Assembly: GCF_014192375.1 (NCBI RefSeq)
Contig: NZ_JACHXV010000008.1
Span: forward strand, 1 to 64,000
DNA from: Endobacter medicaginis
GTDB lineage: Bacteria; Pseudomonadota; Alphaproteobacteria; Acetobacterales; Acetobacteraceae
Length of the DNA stretch: 64,000 bases
Direction of reading: 5' to 3'
The position numbers and the translations under genes are program-made. Positions within the stretch are counted from its first letter, which is position 1, and the number at the start of each line of letters is the position of its first letter. Below the pieces are notes generated by a model, which did not search any database, had not been told where the DNA came from, and was given only the letters and a program-made list of their open reading frames with translations. Below, in pieces: positions 1 through 9,916 of the stretch.

Positions 1-1
1 G

Positions 2-61
2 GCAATCGTTCCCGTGTTCGTCGTCATCGTCCTCACCCCTGAGGCGGAGACCGTCCGCTAA
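2..61 (+). other. Possible C-terminal tail of an upstream coding sequence
   Basis: Frame 2 reads 19 residues, mostly hydrophobic at first (A-I-V-P-V-F-V-V-I-V-L), then T-P-E-A-E-T-V-R and a TAA at 59-61. It would fit the end of a membrane protein that begins before the window, but 19 residues cannot identify a family. It could also be decayed sequence belonging to the dioxygenase gene that follows. Confidence 0.2.
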
Positions 62-65
62 CGGA

Positions 66-716
66 GTGTCTCAAACAACCGTGGGGCGGAGGACCCGGGG
101 CCTGGCGCTGACCGGCAGCGAGACCCCGCCGCTGATCTACGACTACTATGGCTTCCCGGCGCATACCTACAGGCTGACCTACCCCGCCCCCGGCGCGCCG
201 GCGCTCGCCGCGCGGGCTGCCGCCCTGCTGGGCGAGGCCGGGTTCGCGGCCAGCATCGATCCATCCCGGGGGCTCGATCACGGCGCCTTCGTGCCGCTCA
301 AGCTCGCCTTCCCCGAGGCCGATATCCCGCTCGTGGAAATGTCGCTCGACCGGTCGCGCGATCCGCTGCTGCATCTGCGCGCGGGGCAGGCGCTTGCGCC
401 GCTGCGTGACGAAGGCGTCCTCATCATCGGCTCGGGCATGAGCTTCCACAACATGCGCGGCTATGGCGATCCGCGCTCGACGACGCCGTCCGAGGCGTTC
501 GACGCCTGGCTGACCGAGACCGCGACCCTGTCGGGTCCGGAGCGCGCGGAGCGACTCGCCCGCTGGACACAGGCGCCATCCGCACGGTTTGCCCATCCCG
601 AGGAGGAACACCTGCTGCCGCTGATGGTCGCGGCAGGCGCGTCCGAGCAGCCCGGCCAACGGATCTTCCACGATCTCATCCTCGAGACCGCGATCAGCGC
701 ATTTCGTTTCCTGTAA
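66..716 (+). CDS. DODA-type extradiol ring-cleavage dioxygenase (LigB family), N-terminus missing
   Basis: Residues from about 12 onward match the LigB/4,5-DOPA dioxygenase family, which opens catechol-type rings with non-haem iron. Visible blocks are PPLIYDYYGFP, TYPAPGAPALAAR, the His-containing DHGAFVPLK and the SFHN motif after GVLIIGSG. The family's first 45 or so residues, with the metal-ligand HG and SAHW motifs, are absent. The frame stays open upstream to base 3 but encodes low-complexity serine/arginine sequence instead. The GTG at 66 is the first usable start. In the neighbouring frame E-D-P-G (89-100) directly precedes L-A-L-T-G-S-E-T here, so one extra G in the GGGG run at 97-100 may have broken the frame. 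Probably a pseudogene or 5'-truncated remnant. The next gene also acts on phenolic compounds. Confidence 0.7.
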   Translation: MSQTTVGRRTRGLALTGSETPPLIYDYYGFPAHTYRLTYPAPGAPALAARAAALLGEAGFAASIDPSRGLDHGAFVPLKLAFPEADIPLVEMSLDRSRDPLLHLRAGQALAPLRDEGVLIIGSGMSFHNMRGYGDPRSTTPSEAFDAWLTETATLSGPERAERLARWTQAPSARFAHPEEEHLLPLMVAAGASEQPGQRIFHDLILETAISAFRFL

Positions 717-753
717 CCGCCTCGACCCGAGGCTTCAGCAAGGGCTTCATCCC

Positions 754-1275
754 ATGTCGGACCAGCTCAGCCTGCCGAACGACCTGTCGGCATTCGTCGG
801 CCATCACTTCATCTACACCTACGCCAATGGCTGGCGCTACGAGTGGTATGCCCGCAACGAGACGACGTGCGACTACCGCATCCATCAGGGCCTCGTCGGC
901 GGCCGCTGGGTGACGGGCCAGAAGATGTCGCTCGTGCAGCTCTCGCCCGACACCTACAAGGCGGACTGGCATGAGCCGACCGGTACCTGTGTGAGCCTGT
1001 ATTTCGATCTGTCGCGCCGCCTGGTGCATGGCACGATCTTCTTCCCGCAATGGATCGCCGGCGATGGCCAGCATCCCGAAAAGACGATCTGCTATCAGAA
1101 CGACTTCATCGACGACATGCATCGTTTTCGCGACGAGGGTCCAGCCTACCCTTATGTCGTCATCCCCGAATTCGCGAAGATCACCTTCCTCGAGCAGCGC
1201 GGCCGCGACAATGACGAAGTGATCGACCGCGCGCCCGGTCAGCTTCCCGACGGCTATCTCGATCGCACCAATTGA
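754..1275 (+). CDS. padC: Phenolic acid decarboxylase
   Basis: Non-oxidative decarboxylase of hydroxycinnamic acids (ferulate, p-coumarate, caffeate to vinyl phenols), a small cytosolic beta-barrel enzyme that needs no cofactor. The 173 residues are full length for the family and its conserved blocks are in order: FVGHHFIYTYANGWRYEWY near the start, DYRIHQGLVGGRWV, EPTGTCVSLYF, HGTIFFPQWI, EKTICYQNDFID, and PEFAKITFLEQRG with D-N-D-E-V-I near the end. The ATG at 754 lies 37 bp after the dioxygenase remnant, so the two may once have formed an aromatic-acid unit. No regulator of the PadR type is visible nearby. In the family the role is detoxifying plant phenolic acids. Confidence 0.93.
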   Translation: MSDQLSLPNDLSAFVGHHFIYTYANGWRYEWYARNETTCDYRIHQGLVGGRWVTGQKMSLVQLSPDTYKADWHEPTGTCVSLYFDLSRRLVHGTIFFPQWIAGDGQHPEKTICYQNDFIDDMHRFRDEGPAYPYVVIPEFAKITFLEQRGRDNDEVIDRAPGQLPDGYLDRTN

Positions 1276-1637
1276 GGTGCGGCAGCGCGCCGCCGGATCG
1301 CAGGCGTCCCTTAAAGGATGTCATGTTGAAACTGCTGGAATCACAGCAACCAAATCTCAGGCAGGCCGCCAGCAGCCCGACATGCGCCGAGGCATCCGAA
1401 ACATGACGGAAGACCTTCCCCTCAGTTTTGAGGAAAAGTCCGTGCTATCGGGCGTGGAACGCTGACCGTTCCGCGCGTTCGCCTCATAGCTCGCCACCAC
1501 AACCCCAATGGGGGTTCCTCAAAAACCTGAACACCCTCCCCTGCATCCCAATCCAGCGGCACCCTGAGCCTGCTGCGTAAAGATTTGGGCCGCTGTGGGA
1601 TGGAGCGTGTAGGGCTATATAGCAAAACGACTTTCGA
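1276..1637. other. Gene-free stretch
   Basis: I see no convincing gene here. A 62-codon open frame at 1277-1465 has no recognisable protein, no good ribosome binding site and mixed composition. Two short hairpins are visible: AACCCC/GGGGTT at 1501-1516 and a CCTCA/TGAGG pair around 1424-1437. Base composition is lower in GC than the flanks, as expected for non-coding DNA. Confidence 0.5.
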
Positions 1638-1667
1638 AAACCCGTTGATATAACGGGTCTTTTTCTT
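1638..1667 (-). terminator. Bidirectional intrinsic terminator downstream of tRNA-Ser
   Basis: A perfect 7-bp stem ACCCGTT (1640-1646) / AACGGGT (1652-1658) has a 5-nt loop. A T-rich run follows on the plus strand (1659-1668) and four Ts follow on the minus strand. It lies 22 bp beyond the 3' end of tRNA-Ser. The palindrome CTTTCGAAA occurs on both sides (1631-1639 and 1665-1673), which could lengthen the structure. Confidence 0.75.
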
Positions 1668-1679
1668 TCGAAAGTGAAC

Positions 1680-1772
1680 TGGCGGAGGGGATGGGATTCG
1701 AACCCACGGTACGGGTTGACCCCGTACAACGGTTTAGCAAACCGCCGCCTTCAGCCACTCGGCCACCCCTCC
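1680..1772 (-). tRNA. tRNA-Ser (GCU)
   Basis: The reverse complement folds as a class II tRNA. The acceptor is GGAGGGG/CCCCTCC with discriminator G and an encoded CCA at 1680-1682. The D-arm begins TGGCCGAGTGG, the anticodon loop contains TTGCTAA (anticodon GCU), a long variable arm follows, and the T-arm carries GGGTTCGAATCCC. It reads AGC/AGU serine codons. Total length is 93 with CCA. Confidence 0.97.
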
Positions 1773-1847
1773 GCCGAAGAGCGTGCTCATCACACGGCGT
1801 TTGCAGGCGCGTTCTTAATCTGCCGCAGCGCTCGCGTCAAACGCCGC

Positions 1848-3308
1848 TCAGACGTTTTCCGCAAGCGCGCGGACCAACGCCTCATTGACGAGGGCGGGGT
1901 TGCCTTTCCCGGCCATCGCCTTCATCACCTGCCCGACGAAGAAACCGAATAGCTTGTCCTTGCCGCCGCGATATTCCGCCACCTTGTCGCCATTTGCTGC
2001 CAGCACGGTAGCAACGGCCGTGTCGATCGCCCCGGTATCGGTGACCTGTCGCAGGCCTCGCGACGCGACGATCTCGCCCGGCGGCCGGCCGGTTTCGACC
2101 ATGTCCTCGAAGACGTCCTTGGCAATGCGCCCGTTGATCGTCTGGTCGGCGATCAGATCAAGCAAAGCCCCAAGGTCGGCGGCCTTGACCGGACTCGCCT
2201 CGATCCCGACGCCAAGCCGATTCAATGCGGCGAACAACTCACCCGTCACCCAGGCCGCCGCCAGCTTGCCGTTCCGCCCCGCGGCCACGGTCTCGAAATA
2301 GGCCGCATTCGCCTGCTCGGCGACCAGCACCGAAGCGTCGTAGGGCGCAATGCCGAACTGGGCGACGAACCGGTCACGCTTCGCATCCGGCAGTTCAGGC
2401 AGCTCGGCGCGAAGCCCATCCACCCAATCCTTGCTGATCACCAGCGGCTGCAGGTCCGGATCGGGAAAATAGCGATAATCGTGCGCGTCCTCCTTGGTGC
2501 GCAGCGATCGCGTCTCGCCACGCTGCGGGTCGTAGAGCCGCGTCTCCTGATCCACGACGCCGCCATCCTCCCACACCGCGACCTGGCGCGTCGCCTCGAC
2601 CTCGATCGCCTGGCTTACGAACCGGATCGAGTTGACGTTCTTGATCTCGCAGCGCGTCCGATACCCCTCGCCCGCGCGGCGCACCGACACGTTGACGTCG
2701 GCGCGCATCGAGCCTTCCTCCATATTGCCGTCGCAGGTGCCCAGATAGCGCAGAATGGTTCGCAGCTTGCGCAGATAGGCCGCAGCTTCCTGGGGCGAGC
2801 GCATGTCCGGCTCGCTGACGATCTCCATCAGCGCCACCCCGGCGCGATTGAGATCGATCATCGAGCGCGTGGGATCCTGGTCATGCATGGACTTGCCGGC
2901 ATCCTGCTCCAGGTGCAGCCTGGTGATGCCGATCTCGCGCGATTCCATGCCCGGCGCCTCGATCAGGATCTTTCCGGTCCCCACGATCGGCTGCTCGAAC
3001 TGGCTGATCTGATACCCATTCGGCAGATCGGCATAGAAATAGTTCTTCCGATCGAACCGGCTCACCAGATTGATCTGCGCCTCAAGCCCGAGGCCGGTGC
3101 GCACGGCCTGAGCGACGCAGTATTCGTTGATCACCGGAAGCATGCCGGGGAATCCCGCATCGACGAAGCTGACCTGCGTGTTCGGCTCCGCCCCGAACGC
3201 GGTCGCCGCACCCGAGAACAGCTTCGCCTGGCTGACGACCTGGGCGTGCACCTCGAGCCCGACGACGATTTCCCACGGGCCGGTCCGGCCCTCGATCACA
3301 TAGCTCAT
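1848..3308 (-). CDS. gatB: Aspartyl/glutamyl-tRNA amidotransferase subunit B
   Basis: GatB binds and phosphorylates misacylated Glu-tRNA(Gln) and/or Asp-tRNA(Asn) in the cytosolic GatCAB complex, which then amidates it. The 486 residues are normal length. Visible signatures are the N-terminal [10 protein letters not shown], the FSGAATAFG region, [19 protein letters not shown], the metal/ATP-site block [15 protein letters not shown], and the C-terminal YqeY-like tail that includes [12 protein letters not shown] and ends in a [16 protein letters not shown]-type segment. The ATG overlaps the end of gatA by 4 bp (ATGA), so the genes are translationally coupled. Its presence implies that this organism makes Gln-tRNA and/or Asn-tRNA by the indirect route. 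Confidence 0.98.
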   Translation of the reverse strand: MSYVIEGRTGPWEIVVGLEVHAQVVSQAKLFSGAATAFGAEPNTQVSFVDAGFPGMLPVINEYCVAQAVRTGLGLEAQINLVSRFDRKNYFYADLPNGYQISQFEQPIVGTGKILIEAPGMESREIGITRLHLEQDAGKSMHDQDPTRSMIDLNRAGVALMEIVSEPDMRSPQEAAAYLRKLRTILRYLGTCDGNMEEGSMRADVNVSVRRAGEGYRTRCEIKNVNSIRFVSQAIEVEATRQVAVWEDGGVVDQETRLYDPQRGETRSLRTKEDAHDYRYFPDPDLQPLVISKDWVDGLRAELPELPDAKRDRFVAQFGIAPYDASVLVAEQANAAYFETVAAGRNGKLAAAWVTGELFAALNRLGVGIEASPVKAADLGALLDLIADQTINGRIAKDVFEDMVETGRPPGEIVASRGLRQVTDTGAIDTAVATVLAANGDKVAEYRGGKDKLFGFFVGQVMKAMAGKGNPALVNEALVRALAENV

Positions 3309-4786
3309 GCGCCCACTCCCGCGCGCAGCGTCGGCCGCGCCGCAAACCCTGCCGCACGCTCGATCGCCGCCGACACCGCCAGCACCCCCTCCTCGTCCCA
3401 GGGACGCCCGATTACCTGCAATCCGAGCGGCAACCCCTTCGCATCGACCGCTGCCGGCACCGACATCGCCGGCACCCCGGCCATGCTCGCCGGCACAGTG
3501 AAGATGTCGTTGAGATACATCTGCACCGGATCGTCCATCTTCTCGCCGAGCGCGAACGCCGCCGACGGCGCGGTCGGCGTGAGCAGGGCGTCCACCTTCT
3601 CGAAAGCCTCGGTGAAATCCCGCAGGATCAGCGCCCGCACCTTCTGCGCACGCAGGTAGTAGGCGTCATAGTAACCCGACGACAGCACATAGGTGCCGAT
3701 CAGCACCCGCCGCTGCACCTCGGCGCCGAATCCGGCCGCGCGCGTATTCTCGTACAGCTCGTCGAGCGTTGCCCCGGCGACCCGCTCACCGAATCGTACC
3801 CCGTCGTAGCGGGCGAGGTTCGACGAAGCCTCTGCCGGGGCGACGATGTAATAGGTCGCCAGCCCATATTTCGTGTGCGGCAGCGAGACATCGACAATCT
3901 CGCATCCCGCCTCGCGGAGCCAGGCGATGCCGCTCTCCCACATCGCCTCGATCTCCGGCGACAGTCCCTCCGGCCGATATTCCTTCGGGATACCGATCCG
4001 CACACCGCGCAGGCTGCGCGTGCATGCCGAGCGATAATCCGGCACAGCGCGGTCCGCGCTGGTGCTGTCCTTGGGGTCATACCCGGCCATCGCACCCAGC
4101 AGGATCGCGCAGTCCTCGACGCTGCGCGCGAGCGGTCCCGCCTGGTCCAGCGAGCTCGCAAATGCGATCGTCCCCCAGCGGCTGCACCGCCCGTAGGTGG
4201 GCTTGATACCGGCAATGCCGGTGAACGCCGCCGGCTGACGGATCGACCCGCCGGTATCGGTCCCGGTCGCCCCCATCGCCAACCCGGCTGCGACCGCCGC
4301 CGCTGACCCGCCCGACGATCCCCCCGGCACCAGCGACGCGCCATCGCCGCGCGTCCAGGGGCTGACGACCGGTCCGAACGCCGAGGTCGCATTCGACGAC
4401 CCCATCGCGAATTCGTCGAGATTGACCTTGCCGAGGAACACCGCGCCCTCGCGCAGCAGGTTCGCCGTCACCGTGCTCTCGTAGGGCGGGATGAAATTGC
4501 CCAGGATCCGGCTCGCGGCCGTCGTCCGCACACCCTGCGTGCAGAACAGATCCTTGATCGCGAGCGGAATCCCGGTCAGCACCGGCACATCACCGCCGGC
4601 CAGGGCGCCGTCCGCCTGCCGCGCCGCTGCCCGCGCCTGATCCGCGACCACCGTAATATAGGCATTCAGCCGCCCGTTGAGCGCCTCGATCCCGTCGAGA
4701 TGCGCATCCACCAATTCGACCGCGGAGAACTCACGCCGACGCAGCCCCTCGGCCGCACCGGCAATCGACAGATCCGTCAACATCAC
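3305..4786 (-). CDS. gatA: Aspartyl/glutamyl-tRNA amidotransferase subunit A
   Basis: GatA is the amidase-signature glutaminase of GatCAB. It releases ammonia from glutamine and channels it to GatB. The 493 residues carry the Ser-cisSer-Lys triad in context: Lys78 ([10 protein letters not shown]), cis-Ser157 in [12 protein letters not shown], and Ser181 in [12 protein letters not shown], counting from the first Met. The C-terminal part has the family block [15 protein letters not shown] and ends with [17 protein letters not shown]. The first codons are ATG-ATG, so the second Met is equally possible as start. It sits between gatC and gatB with 4-bp overlaps on both sides, one transcript. Confidence 0.98.
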   Translation of the reverse strand: MMLTDLSIAGAAEGLRRREFSAVELVDAHLDGIEALNGRLNAYITVVADQARAAARQADGALAGGDVPVLTGIPLAIKDLFCTQGVRTTAASRILGNFIPPYESTVTANLLREGAVFLGKVNLDEFAMGSSNATSAFGPVVSPWTRGDGASLVPGGSSGGSAAAVAAGLAMGATGTDTGGSIRQPAAFTGIAGIKPTYGRCSRWGTIAFASSLDQAGPLARSVEDCAILLGAMAGYDPKDSTSADRAVPDYRSACTRSLRGVRIGIPKEYRPEGLSPEIEAMWESGIAWLREAGCEIVDVSLPHTKYGLATYYIVAPAEASSNLARYDGVRFGERVAGATLDELYENTRAAGFGAEVQRRVLIGTYVLSSGYYDAYYLRAQKVRALILRDFTEAFEKVDALLTPTAPSAAFALGEKMDDPVQMYLNDIFTVPASMAGVPAMSVPAAVDAKGLPLGLQVIGRPWDEEGVLAVSAAIERAAGFAARPTLRAGVGA

Positions 4787-5070
4787 TCGACCACCTTCGG
4801 CACGGCAAAAAACGGCCCCTCGCGCCCGGGCGCATTGGCCAGCACCGCCTCCCGATCCCCACCATCGTTCACGACATCGGCGCGCAGATGCAGCGTGGTG
4901 CCGCTCACCGAGGCCAGCGGCGCCAGACCACTGACATCGACCTCGTTGAGTTGCTCCACCCAGCCGACAATTCCGTTCAGTTCGGCCTGCAGCCGCGTCA
5001 CCGCCGCCTCATCGAGCCCGATCCGCGCCAGACGGGCGATCTTCTTTATCGTCGCGGATTCAAGCGACAT
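4783..5070 (-). CDS. gatC: Aspartyl/glutamyl-tRNA amidotransferase subunit C
   Basis: GatC is the small belt subunit that wraps GatA and GatB and stabilises the complex. From the chosen start the protein is 95 residues, typical of the family, opening with [18 protein letters not shown], then [19 protein letters not shown] and a C-terminal [14 protein letters not shown] that packs on GatA. An upstream ATG at 5079 would add three residues (M-L-P). I prefer the internal ATG because family members begin just before the S-L-E-S helix. First gene of the gatCAB operon, and divergent from ruvX across about 150 bp that should hold both promoters. Confidence 0.95.
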   Translation of the reverse strand: MSLESATIKKIARLARIGLDEAAVTRLQAELNGIVGWVEQLNEVDVSGLAPLASVSGTTLHLRADVVNDGGDREAVLANAPGREGPFFAVPKVVE

Positions 5071-5224
5071 CGGCAGCACGCTCCCTGCAAGACATATCCA
5101 GCCCCATGCCGGCCCGGCAACACGACCGGCCCGGACCGCCCGGGGCCTGAGCCTTCAGCGGAAACCGGGCGGTCGGATGCATCAAATCTGGTCAGCACGA
5201 CGCCGGCGGACCATAAACGCCGCC

Positions 5225-5689
5225 ATGGCGTTACTCAACATGACCGATCTGCGAGCGGGCCTGGCCCGTGGCCAGCGCCTACTTGGCCTCGACCCCGGCA
5301 GCAAGACCATCGGCCTCGCCCTGTCCGACGCCACCCTGATGCTGGCCTCGCCCTATGATACGCTCCGTCGTGCGAAGCTCTCGGTCAATGCGCGTGAACT
5401 TTCGGCGATCACCACGCGGGAACGGGTAGGGGGTCTGGTCTGCGGCCTGCCGCTGTCGCTCGACGGCACGCTCGGCCCAGCCGCCCAGGCCATCCGCGAC
5501 TGGGCGACCGCGCTGAGCGAGCAGACCGACCTGCCGCTGGCCCTGTGGGACGAACGTCTCTCGTCGAGCGCAGTCAACCGGATGCTGATCAGCGAACTGG
5601 ACATCACCCGCGCCAGACGCGCCGAGATCGTCGATAAAGTGGCGGCCGCCTATATCCTGCAGGCGGCCCTCGACGCGTCAGCGTCGTGA
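5225..5689 (+). CDS. ruvX: YqgF/RuvX family nuclease (putative pre-16S rRNA / Holliday-junction nuclease)
   Basis: An RNase H-fold protein of 154 residues. The catalytic acidic motif is visible as RLLGLDPGSKTIGLALSD, followed by ERVGGLVCGLPLSLDGT, an LALWDERLSSSAVN strand with Asp and Glu, and the terminal DKVAAAYILQAALD helix with the last Asp. The family is linked to pre-16S rRNA 5'-end maturation and, in some species, Holliday-junction processing. The open frame extends much farther upstream, but that part overlaps gatC and gatA antisense, so I start at the ATG at 5225 (5240 is an alternative). The stop lies within the first copy of a repeated palindrome. Confidence 0.93.
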   Translation: MALLNMTDLRAGLARGQRLLGLDPGSKTIGLALSDATLMLASPYDTLRRAKLSVNARELSAITTRERVGGLVCGLPLSLDGTLGPAAQAIRDWATALSEQTDLPLALWDERLSSSAVNRMLISELDITRARRAEIVDKVAAAYILQAALDASAS

Positions 5690-5715
5690 TCGCGCTTGAG
5701 ACGCGTCAGCGTCGT
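5672..5715. repeat. Direct repeat of a 16-bp palindromic unit at the end of ruvX
   Basis: GACGCGTCAGCGTCGT occurs at 5672-5687 and again at 5700-5715, 28 bp apart. Each copy is a small hairpin (GACGC-GTCA-GCGTC). The first copy encodes the last residues of RuvX and runs into its stop codon. The pair lies between two convergent units, ruvX and tRNA-Val, so it may serve as a weak bidirectional terminator, though there is no T run. Confidence 0.6.
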
Positions 5716-5742
5716 AATAGACTGATATGGAAGGAATATGGA

Positions 5743-5817
5743 TGGTGGGCGCGACAGGGTTTGAACCTGTGACCCCTGCCATGTCAAGGCAGTGCTCTAC
5801 CGCTGAGCTACGCGCCC
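5743..5817 (-). tRNA. tRNA-Val (GAC)
   Basis: The reverse complement reads GGGCGCG at the acceptor, GTAGCTCAGCGGTAGAGC for the D-arm, an anticodon loop containing TTGACAT (anticodon GAC), a T-arm with GGTTCAAACC, and ends CGCGCCC-A-CCA with the CCA encoded. Length 75. It shares much of its D-arm and T-arm sequence with the tRNA-Val(CAC) at 9842. Confidence 0.97.
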
Positions 5818-5844
5818 ATCCGACGGTGGGCGGGTTCTAGCGAC

Positions 5845-6705
5845 ATGCGCCCGCTTCCGCAAGACACGATCGCACCCCTCACCGAGGTTCGCCCGCCGCG
5901 GCTGCTCCCGCCTGCCGCTCGGCCGGTGCCGGTCCTGATCACCTCGCCCCATTCCGGTACGGACTACATCCCCGATTTACTGGCTCAGACCCGCCTGCCG
6001 CTCGCCCGGCTGCGCGCCAGCGAGGACAGCCTGGTCGACCAGCTCGTTGCAGGTGCACCACAACTCGGCGCCACCGTGCTGTGCGCCAATATCCCGCGCG
6101 TGTTCTGCGATCTCAACCGCGGCCCATGGGAGCTCGACCCGGCGATGTTCGTCGAGACTCTGCCCGGCTACTGCGACACCGCCAGCCCGAGAATCGGCCA
6201 AGGCTACGGCACCATCGCCCGCTTCGCCGCAGCGGGCGACCACATCTACGGCCATCGGCTGCGATTTTCCGAAGCCCAGCACCGAATCGCCGCCTACTGG
6301 CAACCCTTCCACCATACACTCCGCGTCACGATCGAGTCGTTGCAGGCCCGTTTCGGCGCCTGCCTGCTGCTCGACTGCCACTCGATGCCCCGCTCGCATG
6401 CCACCGACCCCGACCTGGTCTTCGGGGACGCCTTCGGCACCAGTGCCGCTCCCGCCCTGCTGCGGGTCGCCGAAAGCGTGGCCGCCGAAGCCGGCCTGCG
6501 CACGATCCGCAACCAGCCCTACGCCGGCGGCTACATCACGCGTCATTACGGTCGACCCGAGGCCAATATCCACGCCATCCAGATCGAGATTGCCCGGCCG
6601 CTCTACCTGCAGCGCGGCACCTATCAGGCAGGTCGCGGCTTCTCGCGCATCCGTTCCCTGATTGAGGCGCTGGTCGCACGCATGATCGCCGAAATGCGCG
6701 CCTGA
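5845..6705 (+). CDS. N-formylglutamate amidohydrolase family protein
   Basis: Member of the FGase family, zinc amidohydrolases whose named activity is hydrolysis of N-formyl-glutamate to glutamate and formate in histidine breakdown. The 286 residues show VLITSPHSGTDYIP with the first metal-ligand His, SEDSLVDQL, IPRVFCDLNRGPWELDP with the conserved Asp-Leu-Asn-Arg, LLLDCHSMP with a second His, and a late HAIQIEIARPLYL. No other hut genes lie in the window, so the natural substrate is uncertain. Family members outside hut clusters may act on other N-acyl amino acids. The ATG lies only 27 bp from the 5' end of the oppositely oriented tRNA-Val. Confidence 0.85.
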   Translation: MRPLPQDTIAPLTEVRPPRLLPPAARPVPVLITSPHSGTDYIPDLLAQTRLPLARLRASEDSLVDQLVAGAPQLGATVLCANIPRVFCDLNRGPWELDPAMFVETLPGYCDTASPRIGQGYGTIARFAAAGDHIYGHRLRFSEAQHRIAAYWQPFHHTLRVTIESLQARFGACLLLDCHSMPRSHATDPDLVFGDAFGTSAAPALLRVAESVAAEAGLRTIRNQPYAGGYITRHYGRPEANIHAIQIEIARPLYLQRGTYQAGRGFSRIRSLIEALVARMIAEMRA

Positions 6706-6721
6706 GCGCCGCACATACGGC

Positions 6722-6750
6722 AAAAAAAAGCGGCGCCCGAAGGCACCGCC
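6722..6750 (-). terminator. Intrinsic terminator of the small RNA
   Basis: On the minus strand the sequence reads GGCGGTGCC, loop TTCG, GGCGCCGC, then eight Ts (plus-strand A run at 6722-6729). The stem has one mismatch-type pair and a stable UUCG tetraloop. No minus-strand protein gene lies upstream to need it, which supports a dedicated RNA gene. Confidence 0.8.
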
Positions 6751-6798
6751 AAGTTTAGGGAGGAAACGTCCAAGACGGCGTGCAAAGCAGCACCGTCG
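6722..6798 (-). ncRNA. Putative small RNA with anti-Shine-Dalgarno linker
   Basis: The minus strand between two plus-strand genes has all parts of a short transcription unit of about 77 nt. A promoter at 6805-6833 is followed by a first hairpin (6774-6797, GACGG...CCGTC with an inner TGC/GCA pair). Next comes an unpaired linker whose core is TTTCCTCCCTAAACTT (6752-6767), then a strong terminator hairpin and eight Ts. CCTCCC is complementary to ribosome binding sites. This layout, with CCUCC exposed between two stems, is known for several alphaproteobacterial trans-acting sRNAs. I cannot assign an Rfam family from memory with certainty, and no protein frame fits the interval. Confidence 0.7.
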
Positions 6799-6804
6799 AG
6801 AACA

Positions 6805-6833
6805 GATCTAGAGCGGCCTGCCGAAAGCGTCAA
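6805..6833 (-). promoter_or_regulatory. Sigma-70-type promoter for the small RNA
   Basis: On the minus strand, -35 TTGACG (6828-6833) and -10 TAGATC (6805-6810) are separated by exactly 17 bp. A start about 7 nt downstream places the first transcribed base near 6798, just before the first hairpin. Confidence 0.65.
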
Positions 6834-6934
6834 CCGTTTTTTGCACTGCACAAAGAGAAAAAATCACCGACGCACTATCGATGATTGAAAGGCGTTAACC
6901 CGGCGCTAACCCGGATCGGCGATGGTCTCGGACA

Positions 6935-7762
6935 ATGTCCTTCCACCTCGCCCTCCGCGCGGCCCTCGTCGGGCTGCTGTCCGCTCTCCTCATGATCGCA
7001 AACGTCCGCCCGGGTGCTGCGCAGACGGCGACGGGCGGCGCATCCATCCTCTGCCACATGGCCACCGCCGCCGCGGAGCGCAGCAACGGCGTGCCCGATC
7101 AGCTTCTCGACGCCATCAGCCGCGTCGAATCCGGTCGCCTCGATTCCGCGACCGCAACCATGCGTGCCTGGCCATGGACCATCAACGCCCAGGGGATCGG
7201 CCATTTCTATGCCAGCAAGGCGGAGGCGATCGCCGCAGCCCAGCAATTCCGCGCCCAGGGCATCCAGTCGATGGATGTCGGCTGCATGCAGGTCAACCTC
7301 ATGTACCATCCTGATGCCTTCGCCTCTCTCGACCAGGCCTTCGACCCGCAGGCCAACGCTCTGTATGCCGCCCATCTCCTGACCCAGCTCTTCGCCCAGA
7401 CCGGAAGCTGGCCACACGCCGCGGCCGCCTACCATTCGCAGACCCCCGAACTCGGCAACGACTACCAGCGCAAGGTTCTCGAGGCCTGGGCGGAGCCCGA
7501 GGATACGCCGCACGGCAGACCCGCATCTGAGCGCCGCGCCCGAACACCCTCCGCTGCACCTGAACTCTCATCGCAGTTCGCCAGCCTCGGCGCCGGCGTC
7601 GGGCCGGTCCCCCCCAGCGGCGGCCCCCTGCTCGGCGGCATCGGTCGCATCATCCGCAACTCCGGACCCGTTCAGACCCATGTCAGCGGTCAGGGCCTCG
7701 CGGCCTATCGCTCGATGCCGATCGCGATGGTTGCCTTCGCCGGTCAACGCCGCCCCGACTGA
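6935..7762 (+). CDS. Exported lytic transglycosylase (SLT domain) protein
   Basis: A 275-residue protein with an N-terminal signal peptide (hydrophobic residues 9-22, probable cleavage after PGAAQ near 30), so periplasmic. The SLT/lysozyme-like domain spans about 35-190. Glu65 in ISRVESGR is the likely catalytic acid, followed by [27 protein letters not shown] and [15 protein letters not shown], all typical of transglycosylases that cleave peptidoglycan. The C-terminal 80 residues are low complexity and rich in Pro, Ser and Gly, possibly a linker or anchoring tail. It stands alone, with no flagellar or secretion genes beside it, so the structure it serves is unclear. The first ATG after the small-RNA promoter region was chosen. 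Confidence 0.85.
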   Translation: MSFHLALRAALVGLLSALLMIANVRPGAAQTATGGASILCHMATAAAERSNGVPDQLLDAISRVESGRLDSATATMRAWPWTINAQGIGHFYASKAEAIAAAQQFRAQGIQSMDVGCMQVNLMYHPDAFASLDQAFDPQANALYAAHLLTQLFAQTGSWPHAAAAYHSQTPELGNDYQRKVLEAWAEPEDTPHGRPASERRARTPSAAPELSSQFASLGAGVGPVPPSGGPLLGGIGRIIRNSGPVQTHVSGQGLAAYRSMPIAMVAFAGQRRPD

Positions 7763-7799
7763 CGGCCCCACGGCACTCGGATCCCATCAGTCCGGCGGG

Positions 7800-7827
7800 T
7801 TGAAAGCCCGTCTGGCCTGCCGCATAT
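7800..7827 (+). promoter_or_regulatory. Heat-shock (sigma-32/RpoH) type promoter of htpG
   Basis: TTGAAA (7800-7805, preceded by G) is followed after 14 bp by CCGCATAT (7820-7827). This matches the RpoH pattern of CTTGAAA, 11-16 bp, CCCCATAT in all but a couple of positions. It lies 56 bp upstream of the htpG ATG, which fits the known heat-shock control of this chaperone. Confidence 0.6.
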
Positions 7828-7883
7828 CGGTCGGCGACCTGCGCCGCGACGGCGCGCGAGAAACCTCTTCCGCAAGGTGCCCG

Positions 7884-9746
<1,863 letters not shown>

Positions 9747-9755
9747 CCTTCCGGC

Positions 9756-9789
9756 AGGGCTGTGCGGTGCAGACACCCCGCACAGCCCT
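9756..9789 (+). terminator. Hairpin terminator after htpG
   Basis: A perfect 12-bp stem AGGGCTGTGCGG (9756-9767) / CCGCACAGCCCT (9778-9789) with a 10-nt loop starts 10 bp after the htpG stop. The T tract that follows is weak (CTCTTGCC). Confidence 0.7.
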
Positions 9790-9841
9790 CTTGCCTCCCC
9801 TCTCCGAATCCCATAGAACCCCGCCACCGAGCCGTTCGGAT

Positions 9842-9916
9842 GGGTGCGTAGCTCAGCGGTAGAGCATCGCCTTCACACGGCGGGGGTCACAGGTTCAATC
9901 CCTGTCGCACCCACCA
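9842..9916 (+). tRNA. tRNA-Val (CAC)
   Basis: The acceptor is GGGTGCG/CGCACCC with discriminator A and encoded CCA. The D-arm is GTAGCTCAGCGGTAGAGC, the anticodon loop TTCACAC (anticodon CAC), and the T-arm carries GGTTCAATCC. Length 75. It reads GUG codons and complements the GAC isoacceptor at 5743. Confidence 0.97.

Noticed and set aside
1277-1465. 62-codon open frame after padC
   Set aside because: No family resemblance, no ribosome binding site and no conserved neighbour; treated as non-coding.
2481-3659. 392-codon plus-strand open frame
   Set aside because: Lies antisense to gatB and gatA; the sequence is the arginine/histidine-rich kind produced by the opposite strand of G+C-rich genes.
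6875-7513. 212-codon minus-strand open frame over the transglycosylase gene
   Set aside because: Shadow of the plus-strand gene, which has a signal peptide and a clear catalytic domain.
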